Origin: RPQJ01 sp963793675
GTDB taxonomy: Bacteria; Pseudomonadota; Gammaproteobacteria; Steroidobacterales; Steroidobacteraceae
Assembly (NCBI GenBank): GCA_963793675.1
Contig: CAWCBA010000002.1
Location: forward strand, 310,001-374,000
Direction of reading: 5' to 3'
Length of the DNA: 64,000 nucleotides
Below are positions 55,059-63,279 of the stretch, one piece after another (positions within the stretch are counted from its first letter, which is position 1; each line of letters begins with the position of its first letter). The notes below the pieces were generated by a model. That model saw only the letters and a list, made by a program, of their open reading frames with translations. It was not told where the DNA came from and made no database searches. A program made the translations under genes and the position numbers.

Positions 55059-56065
55059 GTGTTCTTTTCGATCCTTACGACGGTTCGGCCGGTGACCCGG
55101 CCCTCGATGTATTCGCCGAACTGCCCCGGCAGTTCGCTGAAGGTCACGTACTTGCCGGCGATGCGGTCGAGCTTGCCCGGTCGCAGGTCGGTGGCGAGGC
55201 GATTCCAGACTGCGAGTCGCAGCTCGCGCGGCGTCGCGACCGAGTTGATCCCGAGCAGGTTCACGCCGCGCAGGATGAACGGCATCACCGTGGTGTGCAG
55301 TTCGTGGCTGGCGGCCAGTCCGACGCTGGCGATGTTGCCGCCATAGCCCATGGTGCGCGTGAGCCAGGTGAGCACTTCGCCGCCGACATTGTCGACGGCG
55401 CCGGCCCACAGCGCGGCTTCCATCGGCTTCGAGCCGAGGTCCAGCGACTGGCGCCGCAGGACCTGCGAAGCGCCGATCTCGTGCAGGTACGCGTCCGCCT
55501 CGGGTTTGCCGCTCACGGCGACCACCTCGTAGCCGCGGCCCGCGAGCATGTTGATGGCGAGGCTGCCGACGCCACCGGTCGCGCCCGTGATGACCACAGG
55601 ACCGTTCTTCGGCTGCTGGCCGTTCTGCTCCATGCGATGAATCGCAAGCGCCGCCGTGAATCCCGCGGTGCCGAGCTTCATCGCGTCCGCGTCGGTCATG
55701 CCGGGCGGGATGGGAATGGCCCAGTCGCCCTGCACGCGCGCGTATTCCGCGTAACCGCCGTCCTGCGTTTCGCTGAGACCGCAGCCGGTGACGAGCACCC
55801 GCTGTCCCGGCGCATGGCGCGGATCAGAGGAAAACACGACTTCTCCGGCCAGGTCGATGCCGCCCACCAACGGATACTTCCGCAGGATCGGCGCAGTGCC
55901 CGTCGCGGCCAGGGCGTCCTTGTAGTTGATGTCCGAGTGCGTCACGCGCACGACCACGTCGCCCGCCGTCAGGTCGGCAAGCCCGATCCGGTCGAACTGG
56001 GCGGTGATCTTGCCGCCCTGCCGGTGGATGCGAAACGCCTCGAAGGACTTTATGTCAAACGTCAT
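55055..56065 (-). CDS. acuI: acrylyl-CoA reductase (AcuI/YhdH-type) NADPH-dependent
   Basis: 336 residues. HSDINYKDALAATG (about 45), GIDLAGEV, GCGLSETQDGGYAEYARV (about 95) and GATGGVGSLAINMLAGRGY (about 155) match the YhdH/YhfP/AcuI branch of zinc-free MDR enzymes. AcuI reduces acrylyl-CoA, which is toxic, to propionyl-CoA. The gene overlaps cysD, so it heads an acuI-cysD-cysNC operon. Propionyl-CoA from it would be a substrate of the prp operon 5 kb away, and a DMSP-derived acrylate source is conceivable, but no DMSP lyase is in the window. Confidence 0.82.
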   Translation of the reverse strand: MTFDIKSFEAFRIHRQGGKITAQFDRIGLADLTAGDVVVRVTHSDINYKDALAATGTAPILRKYPLVGGIDLAGEVVFSSDPRHAPGQRVLVTGCGLSETQDGGYAEYARVQGDWAIPIPPGMTDADAMKLGTAGFTAALAIHRMEQNGQQPKNGPVVITGATGGVGSLAINMLAGRGYEVVAVSGKPEADAYLHEIGASQVLRRQSLDLGSKPMEAALWAGAVDNVGGEVLTWLTRTMGYGGNIASVGLAASHELHTTVMPFILRGVNLLGINSVATPRELRLAVWNRLATDLRPGKLDRIAGKYVTFSELPGQFGEYIEGRVTGRTVVRIEKNT

Positions 56066-56137
56066 TGTTACCGCGCCAGTGATCGGTTCGCCCGCACTAA
56101 CTCTGCGGTGTGACAGTTTATAGCCGGCAATACGGGC

Positions 56138-57094
56138 TTATTGCCGACTGAGCCACACTTCGAGGCCCTGGGTATTCAGGTTCACGTCTTCGTCGATGAA
56201 CTCATGGCGGCGTGCGCGGCTGCCTGCATAGCCGTGCGCATCGAGCCGCTGGCTGAAGTGCTCGAACATGTCGTGCCGGATGCGCTGCGCGCGATCGGGC
56301 GCCGCCACGTGGCGCTTGCCCATGCCGACGAGCGTGTCCAGGTCCGCGTGCAGGTCGCGCGCCAGGCGGTCGAGGTCGGTGACCGGGCCGAAGTGCGTCT
56401 GGACGATCCGCCGCGGGCGGTACGCCAGCAATCGGTCGATCGTCAGGTGCAGCACGTCGGGCTCAAAGTGCACCGGTGTCGTCGTCGGCAACATGAACGG
56501 CCCGGCGGCCGTGTCGAACTCGCGGTAGCAGATGCCGAAGTTGTCGCCGGCATAGACGTCGCGGTAGTCGAGGTCGATCGGGCAATGGTGATGCCTGGCG
56601 TGACCTGGCGCATCGATGAATTCAAACGTGCGTGCACCGAGCTTCAACCGCATGCCGTCTTCCATCAGCAGCACGCGGTCGGCCGGGATCGGCAGCAGCT
56701 CGCCATACAGTCGGGCGTACGCGGCATCGCCATAGACGGCGATGGTGCCGGCGATGAGCTTCGACGGATCGACGAGGTGCGGCGCGCCGCGCGGATGCAG
56801 CACGGCCCTGGCGTTGGGCAGAGCGCGCATCATCTGTCCCGCGCCACCCGCATGATCGAGGTGCACGTGCGTCAGGAACAGGTAATCGACCTGCTCACGC
56901 GCCAGGCCGAGTTCGTCCAGCGCCGCCAGCAACCGGGGCGCGGCCGGAGCCGGACCGGTGTCGATGAACGCGGCGCGCCCCTGGTCCACCAGCAGGTGGC
57001 TGGCCGCGAGTCCCGGCCGCACGTATTCCGTGTCGATCAGGTAGAGGCCATCGCCCATCGGCTGGGCAACGCGGCCTTCTGTGGTTGACGTCAT
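56138..57094 (-). CDS. metallo-beta-lactamase-fold hydrolase
   Basis: 318 residues from the ATG at 57094. THVHLDHAGGAG (about 80) is the HxHxDH zinc motif; further ligands are in DAPGHARHHHCPID (about 175) and the C-terminal TTTPVHFEP. There is no signal peptide, so it is cytoplasmic. The long C-terminal extension after about 210 is unlike the minimal glyoxalase II type. Function unknown, possibly a thioesterase- or flavodiiron-like hydrolase. It lies 22 bases after the cytochrome gene on the same strand. Confidence 0.7.
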   Translation of the reverse strand: MTSTTEGRVAQPMGDGLYLIDTEYVRPGLAASHLLVDQGRAAFIDTGPAPAAPRLLAALDELGLAREQVDYLFLTHVHLDHAGGAGQMMRALPNARAVLHPRGAPHLVDPSKLIAGTIAVYGDAAYARLYGELLPIPADRVLLMEDGMRLKLGARTFEFIDAPGHARHHHCPIDLDYRDVYAGDNFGICYREFDTAAGPFMLPTTTPVHFEPDVLHLTIDRLLAYRPRRIVQTHFGPVTDLDRLARDLHADLDTLVGMGKRHVAAPDRAQRIRHDMFEHFSQRLDAHGYAGSRARRHEFIDEDVNLNTQGLEVWLSRQ

Positions 57095-57116
57095 GCCACC
57101 GGGCGAGGGGAAGTAA

Positions 57117-57743
57117 TCACAGCCCTTTGCACTTGCCCGCGCTGCGAATTTCATCCGTGGCGCAGAGGCCCGGACGCTGCGACGAGTAGTACTTCGCCAG
57201 TTCCTGGATGTCCTTTTCCGTCAGCGCGGCGGCCATGCCGGACATGATCGCGTTCTTGCGCACACCGCTCTTGTAAGAGCGCAGCGAGTTCAGGATGTAG
57301 TCCTCGTGCTGGCCGGCGAGGTTCGGATACTCCGGCAGGATGCCCACGCCGTCGTTGCCGTGGCAGGCGACGCACGTCTGGCTGGCCTTCGGCGCCGTGC
57401 CGACCGCACGACCCGTCGGCTTGAGTTCGCTGCCCGAGAGGAACGCAGCGATGTCGGCCAGGTCCGCGTCGGCGAGCGTCGTCGCCTGCGCGTACATCGT
57501 GGGATGCGCGCGATCGCCGGACTTGTACTCCTTGAGCGCGGCGACCAGGTACGCGCTGTGCTGGCCACCCAGCTTCGGCACGCTGTAGATCGGGTACGCG
57601 TTCTTGTAGTTCGGGATGCCGTGGCAGCCGTGGCACGTGTAGGCCAGCTTGCCGCCGCGGACAGTGTCAGCGGCCTGCGCGAAGCCCGGGGCGAGCGACG
57701 CAAGGGTCAGGCTCAGTGCGAGCCAGGCCGATTTCGGGGTCAT
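57117..57743 (-). CDS. di-haem cytochrome c4-like protein
   Basis: 208 residues from the ATG at 57743, which has AGGAG six bases upstream. A signal peptide (LALSLTLASLAPGFAQA-AD) is followed by two homologous halves, each with one haem motif: CHGCH (about 37) and CVACH (about 130). GGQHSAYLVAALKEYKSG and AGQHEDYILNSLRSYKSG repeat the same order, the c4 layout. It is a periplasmic electron carrier, probably feeding a terminal oxidase. The start MTPKSAW is preferred over a Met further upstream. Confidence 0.85.
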   Translation of the reverse strand: MTPKSAWLALSLTLASLAPGFAQAADTVRGGKLAYTCHGCHGIPNYKNAYPIYSVPKLGGQHSAYLVAALKEYKSGDRAHPTMYAQATTLADADLADIAAFLSGSELKPTGRAVGTAPKASQTCVACHGNDGVGILPEYPNLAGQHEDYILNSLRSYKSGVRKNAIMSGMAAALTEKDIQELAKYYSSQRPGLCATDEIRSAGKCKGL

Positions 57744-57923
57744 GTAACACTCCTGCACAATCGTCATTCTGGCTTCGGCGGCCGGGGGACAGCCCCGGGG
57801 GTCAGCTGAAGGGTCGGGCATGTTAATAAAAATGGTATGGCGAGTCGAATGGAGACCCCGTCCCGTGGACGGTAGCCGTTGGCATAGACTGCGCCTTTCG
57901 CAGCCCCCGCAAGGATTCCCACG

Positions 57924-58661
57924 ATGACCCAGCCCGCTCGGACCCCCTGGATGGCGGCGTTCATGGCCGCCTCGTTGCTGGTATCCGTGGGCGTCGCGAC
58001 GGCGGCCGAAGTCCCGCTGCGGTTGGTCAGCGTGACCGGCTCGGGCGAGGTGAAGGCCCAGCCCGACATGGCCTACGTGACCCTGGGGGTGGAGGCGCGC
58101 AGGCCCACGCTGGCGGAAGCCCGGACCGAGGTCAACGCGACGGTCGAGCGGGTCCTGGCCCTGGTCCGCGAACTGAAGATCGAGCCGAAGTTCGTCGACT
58201 CGACGCGGCTGCAGGTACAACCCGATTACCGCTGGGACGAGAAAGCGTCCAGGCAGGTGCTGCTCGGCTACCTCGTCAGCCGGCAGGTCGACGTGGAACT
58301 GCATGACCTCGACCGCCTCGGAGCCTTGCTCGAGAAGTCGGTCTCGGCCGGCGTGAACCAGGTGGGCGGAGCGCGGCTCGACTCATCGCGGCGCAAGGAC
58401 CTGGAGCGCGCGGCACTGACGCAAGCGGTCGATGACGCCCGGCTCAACGCGGATGCCCTTGCCCGCGCAGCGGGCGCAAAGCTGGGTCCGGTGCAGAGCA
58501 TCAGCACCGCGGGAACGATGCCGGTGCCGCTGTATGCGGAACGCGCGATCTCAGTCGCGGCAGCGCCGCCGGTGGCCGACGCGGCAGACCAGACCTACCA
58601 GCGGTCCGAGATGAAGTTCACTGCCAACGTGAGCGCGCAGTTCGAGCTGCTGGTTCCCTGA
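57924..58661 (+). CDS. exported SIMPL-domain (DUF541) protein
   Basis: 245 residues with a signal peptide (AAFMAASLLVSVGVATA-AE). The rest is a SIMPL domain: VSVTGSGEVKAQPDMAYVTLGVEA, then a helical EARTEVNATVERVLALVREL, then LVSRQVDVELHDLDRLGALLE. This family (e.g. periplasmic oxidative-stress protein YggE) has a conserved fold but no known enzyme activity. Probably periplasmic. It is divergent from the cytochrome gene at 57743 (180-base spacer) and convergent with the NfeD-like gene. Confidence 0.82.
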   Translation: MTQPARTPWMAAFMAASLLVSVGVATAAEVPLRLVSVTGSGEVKAQPDMAYVTLGVEARRPTLAEARTEVNATVERVLALVRELKIEPKFVDSTRLQVQPDYRWDEKASRQVLLGYLVSRQVDVELHDLDRLGALLEKSVSAGVNQVGGARLDSSRRKDLERAALTQAVDDARLNADALARAAGAKLGPVQSISTAGTMPVPLYAERAISVAAAPPVADAADQTYQRSEMKFTANVSAQFELLVP

Positions 58662-58823
58662 AGCGCCGCCGTGTTTTGACGTCACGCCGGGACTGGGCGC
58701 TTGTCGTCCAATCGATCCAAAGCATTTCGACTATTCAGTATTTCGACGCACTGCTTAAATCGGCAGTCGGAAACAAGACCAGATAGTTAAGTTTTTTCGT
58801 TGAATTGTCGCGCCAGAGTCCGG

Positions 58824-59114
58824 TCAGCGGCTCGACATGCGGTCGACGATCAGCACGCGGCCATCGACGCCCGTGATGCGAACCTGGCCACCGGCCGGGA
58901 CGTCCGGCCCGCGCAGCAACCACTGCTGCGTACCCAGCTGCACGCGACCCGATCCGTTCTCGATGCCCTTCGGCACGGTCACTATCTGACCGATGAATCG
59001 TTCGCCCGTGCGCTGCGGAGACGACGCGCTTTCGAGGTCGCGCTGCTGCACCGAGTAGTGCCGCCAGTACCAGAGACCAAACGCGGACAGGGCGAAGACG
59101 ACGAACCAGGTCAT
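58824..59114 (-). CDS. NfeD-like small membrane protein
   Basis: 96 residues from the ATG at 59114. One N-terminal membrane segment (WFVVFALSAFGLWYWRHY) is followed by an OB-fold-like beta domain (IGQIVTVPKGIENGSGRVQL and GGQVRITGVDGRVLIVDRM), the pattern of NfeD C-terminal domains. NfeD partners with stomatin-like proteins in membranes; none is encoded nearby. About 160 bases on its downstream side contain only AT-rich DNA without a visible gene. Confidence 0.6.
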   Translation of the reverse strand: MTWFVVFALSAFGLWYWRHYSVQQRDLESASSPQRTGERFIGQIVTVPKGIENGSGRVQLGTQQWLLRGPDVPAGGQVRITGVDGRVLIVDRMSSR

Positions 59115-59216
59115 GGGTGTTCTGCGATCAGTGTTCCAGTGCCGGAATGGTCGCAAGCCGAGGGCGCGGCACTCAACTCCGGAGCCGTCCGGCATGGGCA
59201 ATCTGTGACGGAACCC

Positions 59217-60914
59217 TCAGCGAGCTGGCGGCTCGAGCCGCAGGTCCTTGCTGTAGACGACGTTCATGACGTTGTCGGTCCAGCCCCGGACCCACGGCTT
59301 CACGACGTGCTTGTTCACGTAGAAGTACAACGGCAGCACCGGATGGTCGGCCAGCATCACCCGCTCGGCTTCTTCGAGCAGCACCCGGCGCCGTGCCGGA
59401 TCGGCCTGCTTGACTGCGTCGGCCAGCAGCGCGTCGTAGCGGGGGTTTGAGTAGCCGCTCAGGTTGAGGCCGAAATCGGTCTGCAGCAGCTGGGCGAAGG
59501 TGTAGGCGTCATTGAAATCGCCGACCCAGCTCGACCGGAATACCTGCGTGTCCTTGCGGGCCTGGATGCTCTGCAACAGGGCGCGGAATTCCTCCGCGTA
59601 GAGCGTCGTTTCGACGCCAAGCCCTTCCTTCCACATGGCCGCGACGGCGACGGCCAACCGGTTGTGCTGGTCACCCGAGTTATAGCGCAGCTCGATCTGC
59701 AGCGGCCTGGCGGCGGAATATCCGGCTTGCGCATACAGGCGGCGGGCTTCGGCCAGCCGTTCGGCGTATGGCTTGCCCGCGTAATCGAACTGCTGCGGCG
59801 TGTAGTTCCAGACCCCGCGCGGCACCCAGCCATAGGCGGGCGCTTCACCCACGCCCGTCACCGCGGCGGTCAATTTGTCGCGGTCGATCGCCATCGACAG
59901 GGCGCGGCGCAACTTCGGGTTGTCCTTGAACGGCGGCCGCGTCACGTTGAACCCGTAGTAGTAGACGCTGAGCTGTGGCGCGACATGCAGCTCGCCCGGC
60001 AGGTTCTGCCTGATCCACTGGAACTGCGGTGCCGGCACGACGTAGGTGACGTCGAGTTGCCCCGCGCGGTACTGCCGCAGTTCGGTGCCCGCGTCTGCGA
60101 TGTGTACGAAGTGCACTTCTTCGAGCTTCGTCGCCGCATTGTTCCAGTAACTGGGGTTCCGGCGCAGGACGACATGCGAGCCAATGACCCAGTCCGCCAG
60201 CACGAACGCGCCGTTCGACACGAGCTTGCCGGGTCGCGCGTACTCCGCTCCATGCGCAGCCAGCGAAGGGCCGTGAACGGGAAATGTCCCCGGCTGCGAC
60301 AGCAGGCCAAGCAGGTACGGCGCGGGGGTCGCCAGCCGGATCAGTACGGTGCGATCGTCGGGCGCGGAGACGCCGAGTTCCTCGCTCTTTTTTTCACCGC
60401 GCGTGATGGCCCCGGCGTTCAGCACCGGATCGATGAACTGCGCATAGGGCGAGGCCGTCTTCGGATCGACCAGCCGGCGCATGCCGGCGACATAGTCAGC
60501 GGCCTTGAGCACGTCGCCGTTCGACCAGCGCAATCCGTCGCGCAGCGTGAAGCGGTATTCGAGGCCATCCGGGGTCACCGTCCAGGCTTCGGCGGCGGCA
60601 GGCACGGGCGAGCCATCGGGACCGATCGAGGTCAGGCCTTCGAACGCGTCGCGCAGGATGTTGAACGCGCCATCGGTCCGCGCGAGTTGCGGATCGAGCG
60701 TGTCCGGCTCGGGTCCGTTGCCGCGCCGCAGGACGGCGGGATTGAAGTCGGACGGAACCGTGCTCCCCGTCGTGGTCGCGTCACGGGCCGTGTCCGCGCC
60801 GCCGTTGCCGCCTCCGCATCCCGCGAGCGCGAGCATCGCCGCGCACAGACTGACGGCCCAGGTGCTCGCCGCAGGCGTGGTGCGACGGCTCGATCGAAGC
60901 AAGGACTGCGGCAT
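59217..60914 (-). CDS. peptide ABC transporter substrate-binding lipoprotein (OppA type)
   Basis: About 565 residues from ATG at 60914; the Met at 60965 lies inside a stretch also covered by the end of mnmG. The lipobox LALAGC (Cys near residue 33) anchors it to a membrane. GPEPDTLDPQLARTDGAFNI, RFTLRDGLRWSNGDVLKAAD and RRALSMAIDRDKL are standard SBP_bac_5 motifs, and YFYVNKHVVKPWVRGW is near the C-terminus. It binds oligopeptides in the periplasm. No permease genes are adjacent, so its ABC transporter is elsewhere. The frame is intact. Confidence 0.85.
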   Translation of the reverse strand: MPQSLLRSSRRTTPAASTWAVSLCAAMLALAGCGGGNGGADTARDATTTGSTVPSDFNPAVLRRGNGPEPDTLDPQLARTDGAFNILRDAFEGLTSIGPDGSPVPAAAEAWTVTPDGLEYRFTLRDGLRWSNGDVLKAADYVAGMRRLVDPKTASPYAQFIDPVLNAGAITRGEKKSEELGVSAPDDRTVLIRLATPAPYLLGLLSQPGTFPVHGPSLAAHGAEYARPGKLVSNGAFVLADWVIGSHVVLRRNPSYWNNAATKLEEVHFVHIADAGTELRQYRAGQLDVTYVVPAPQFQWIRQNLPGELHVAPQLSVYYYGFNVTRPPFKDNPKLRRALSMAIDRDKLTAAVTGVGEAPAYGWVPRGVWNYTPQQFDYAGKPYAERLAEARRLYAQAGYSAARPLQIELRYNSGDQHNRLAVAVAAMWKEGLGVETTLYAEEFRALLQSIQARKDTQVFRSSWVGDFNDAYTFAQLLQTDFGLNLSGYSNPRYDALLADAVKQADPARRRVLLEEAERVMLADHPVLPLYFYVNKHVVKPWVRGWTDNVMNVVYSKDLRLEPPAR

Positions 60915-60951
60915 CGGCTGCGAACCTCGGGCGCCAGGACTGCGCCCGATC

Positions 60952-62881
60952 TTACCCGGCGGCACCGGCTCGCGTTGGCTGCGGGCGTTCCGTGCTGCCG
61001 CTTCAGGTGAATGAGCAGGATCGAGATTGCAGCGGGAGTGAGCCCTGGGATGCGTGCCGCCTGGCCGAGCGTCGTCGGCCGCTGCTGCGCGAGCTTCTGC
61101 CGCACCTCGTTCGACAGGCCGCGCACCTGCGCGTAGTCGAGCGACTCGGGCAGCTGCGTTTCTTCGCTGCGCCGCTGGCGCTCGATCTCGTCATGCTGGC
61201 GCTCGATGTAACCGGTGTACTTCGCCTGCACGTCGACCTGCAGTGGCACCTGCACGGCAAGCCTTTCATCGTCGCGCCAGTCGTCGTCGCCGCCGCCCAG
61301 CGCGGCATCGAGCGCTGCGTACGGCACTTCGGGCCGACGCAATACCTCGAACGCGCGCTGCTCGCGCGACAGCGGCGTACCGCAGACCCGCTCGAGCTGC
61401 ATGGCGGCGGCCGTGCCCGGCCGGACCCAGGTCGCGCGCAGCCGCTCGAGTTCGGCCTCAACGGCGGTGCGCTTGCGCTCGAACAGCCGCCAGCGCTCGT
61501 CGTCGACGAGGCCGAGTGCACGACCGGCGGGAGTGAGGCGCAGATCCGCGTTGTCTTCGCGCAGCGTGAGACGGTATTCCGCGCGGCTCGTGAACATGCG
61601 GTACGGTTCGGGTGCTCCGCGCGTGATGAGGTCGTCGACCATCACGCCGATGTAGGCGTCGCCGCGCGTCGGGAACCACGGTTTGCGCTCCTGCACCTGC
61701 AGGCTCGCGTTGATGCCGGCGAGCAGGCCCTGCGCGGCGGCCTCTTCGTAGCCGGTGGTGCCGTTGATCTGGCCCGCAAAATACAGGCCCGGCACGTGCT
61801 TCGTCTCGAGCGTGGGATGCAGGTCGCGCGGATCGAAGAAGTCGTATTCGATCGCATAGCCCGGCCGCGTGATGTGCGCACGTTCGAAGCCCTTGATGCT
61901 GCGCACGAAGGCCTGCTGCACGTCGAACGGCAGGCTGGTCGAAATGCCGTTCGGGTAGATCTCGTGCGTGTCCAGGCCTTCGGGTTCGATGAAGACCTGG
62001 TGCGAAGTCTTGTCGGCGAAGCGCACGACCTTGTCTTCAACCGAGGGGCAATACCGCGGGCCGACCCCTTCGATGACGCCGGTGAACATCGGCGAACGGT
62101 CGGTGCCCGAGCGGATCAGCTCGTGCGTGCGCTCGTTGGTGGCCGTGATGTGGCAGCAGACCTGGCGGGGGTGCTCGTCGCGACGACCGAGGAACGAGAA
62201 GACGGGCACTGGTTCGTCACCGGCCTGCACCAGCAGTCCGGTGTAGTCGACCGAGCGGCCGTCGATGCGCGGCGGCGTGCCGGTCTTGAGACGGCCGACG
62301 CGCAACGGCAATGCACGCAGCCTTGCCGCCAGCCGGTTCGACGGCGGATCGCCCGCTCGTCCGCCCGGGGACTGCTCAAGGCCGACGTGGATCTTCCCGC
62401 CCAGGAACGTGCCCACCGTGAGGACGACCGCGCGGGCATCGAACTCCAGGCCCACCGCCGTAACGATTCCGGCAACGCGCCCGTGCTCGATGCGCAGGTC
62501 GGCGACTTCGGCCTGGAACAGCGACAGGTCGGGCTGGTTCTCGACGATCGAGCGAATCGCTTTCTTATAGAGCGCACGGTCCGCTTGCGCTCGCGTCGCA
62601 CGAACGGCGGGACCCTTGCTGGCATTGAGCGTGCGGAACTGGATGCCGGCACGGTCGATCGCACGTGCCATCGCGCCACCGAGCGCATCGATCTCGCGGA
62701 CGAGGTGGCCCTTGCCGATGCCGCCGATCGCCGGATTGCAGCTCATCTGGCCCAGGGCCTCGATGCTCTGGGTGACGAGCAGCGTGCGTGCACCACGTCG
62801 CGCCGAGGCGAGCGCGGCCTCGGTGCCGGCATGGCCGCCACCCACCACGATCACGTCGAACTTTGCAGCGAAGCGCGTCAT
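60952..62881 (-). CDS. mnmG: tRNA uridine 5-carboxymethylaminomethyl modification enzyme, C-terminal end uncertain
   Basis: About 640 residues. FDVIVVGGGHAGTEAALASA (FAD site), MSCNPAIGGIGKGHLVREID and GQINGTTGYEEAAAQGL are diagnostic MnmG segments. The C-terminal AARIPGLTPAAISILLIHLK is the tRNA-binding tail. After LIHLKRQ the given frame runs on to 60632, overlapping the OppA-type gene; one frame over, the product ends at a TAA at 60952-60954, so a one-base break near 61000 is likely. With MnmE it modifies U34 of tRNAs. In most gammaproteobacteria rsmG follows directly; here 22 kb intervenes. Confidence 0.92.
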
Positions 62882-62890
62882 CGGCGTGCT

Positions 62891-63274
62891 TCAGGCCGCC
62901 ACTGCCGGGCGCGCGATCGCCTCCCGGAACGCAGCGAGCCGCATTGCCACGAAACGCCGGGCCTGCCGCTCGTAACGGTTCTGCCAGTAGCCGCGCCGAT
63001 GCCACTCGAGCAGGTAATCCCGGACGTTCATGCGCCCGCGGTTCCACTGTCGCAGCACGTGGAAGTACTCGTGCAGCAGCAATTCGGGACTGGCGAAGAA
63101 GTCGTCGACGGAACCCCGCAGGTAGATCGTGTTGCGGCGAGTCGTCGCCGTGGCATGCCCATGCAGCCTCGCGAACCAGGAATGCTCGCGCAGCACGACG
63201 TCGTCGACCGGGTCGCCGAAGACATCGGTGAGTGCCCGCCGCAGTTCGGGAGGCATCCGGTCGCGCGTGCGCAT
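62891..63274 (-). CDS. small HExxH protein of unknown function
   Basis: 127 residues, intact. SPELLLHEYFHVLRQWNRGR contains a zinc-peptidase-like HEYFH motif. The rest (VVLREHSWFARLHGHATATT, RRNTIYLRGS, NRYERQARRFVAMRL) resembles short SprT/DUF4157-type proteins in which the HExxH sits near a conserved downstream acidic residue (here the Glu of LEWHRRG). No signal peptide. It lies nine bases upstream of mnmG and five bases downstream of the WS/DGAT gene. A protease role is only suggested by the motif. Confidence 0.5.
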   Translation of the reverse strand: MRTRDRMPPELRRALTDVFGDPVDDVVLREHSWFARLHGHATATTRRNTIYLRGSVDDFFASPELLLHEYFHVLRQWNRGRMNVRDYLLEWHRRGYWQNRYERQARRFVAMRLAAFREAIARPAVAA

Positions 63275-63279
63275 CGCCG

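Noticed and set aside
58662..58823. AT-rich gap between the SIMPL and NfeD-like genes as a possible small RNA or origin
   Set aside because: No stable hairpin with a T-run, no promoter, and no DnaA-box clusters are visible; lower GC alone is not evidence.
60632..60951. Extension of MnmG by about 110 residues
   Set aside because: Overlaps the OppA-type lipoprotein gene in another frame; a TAA at 60952-60954 gives the normal length.
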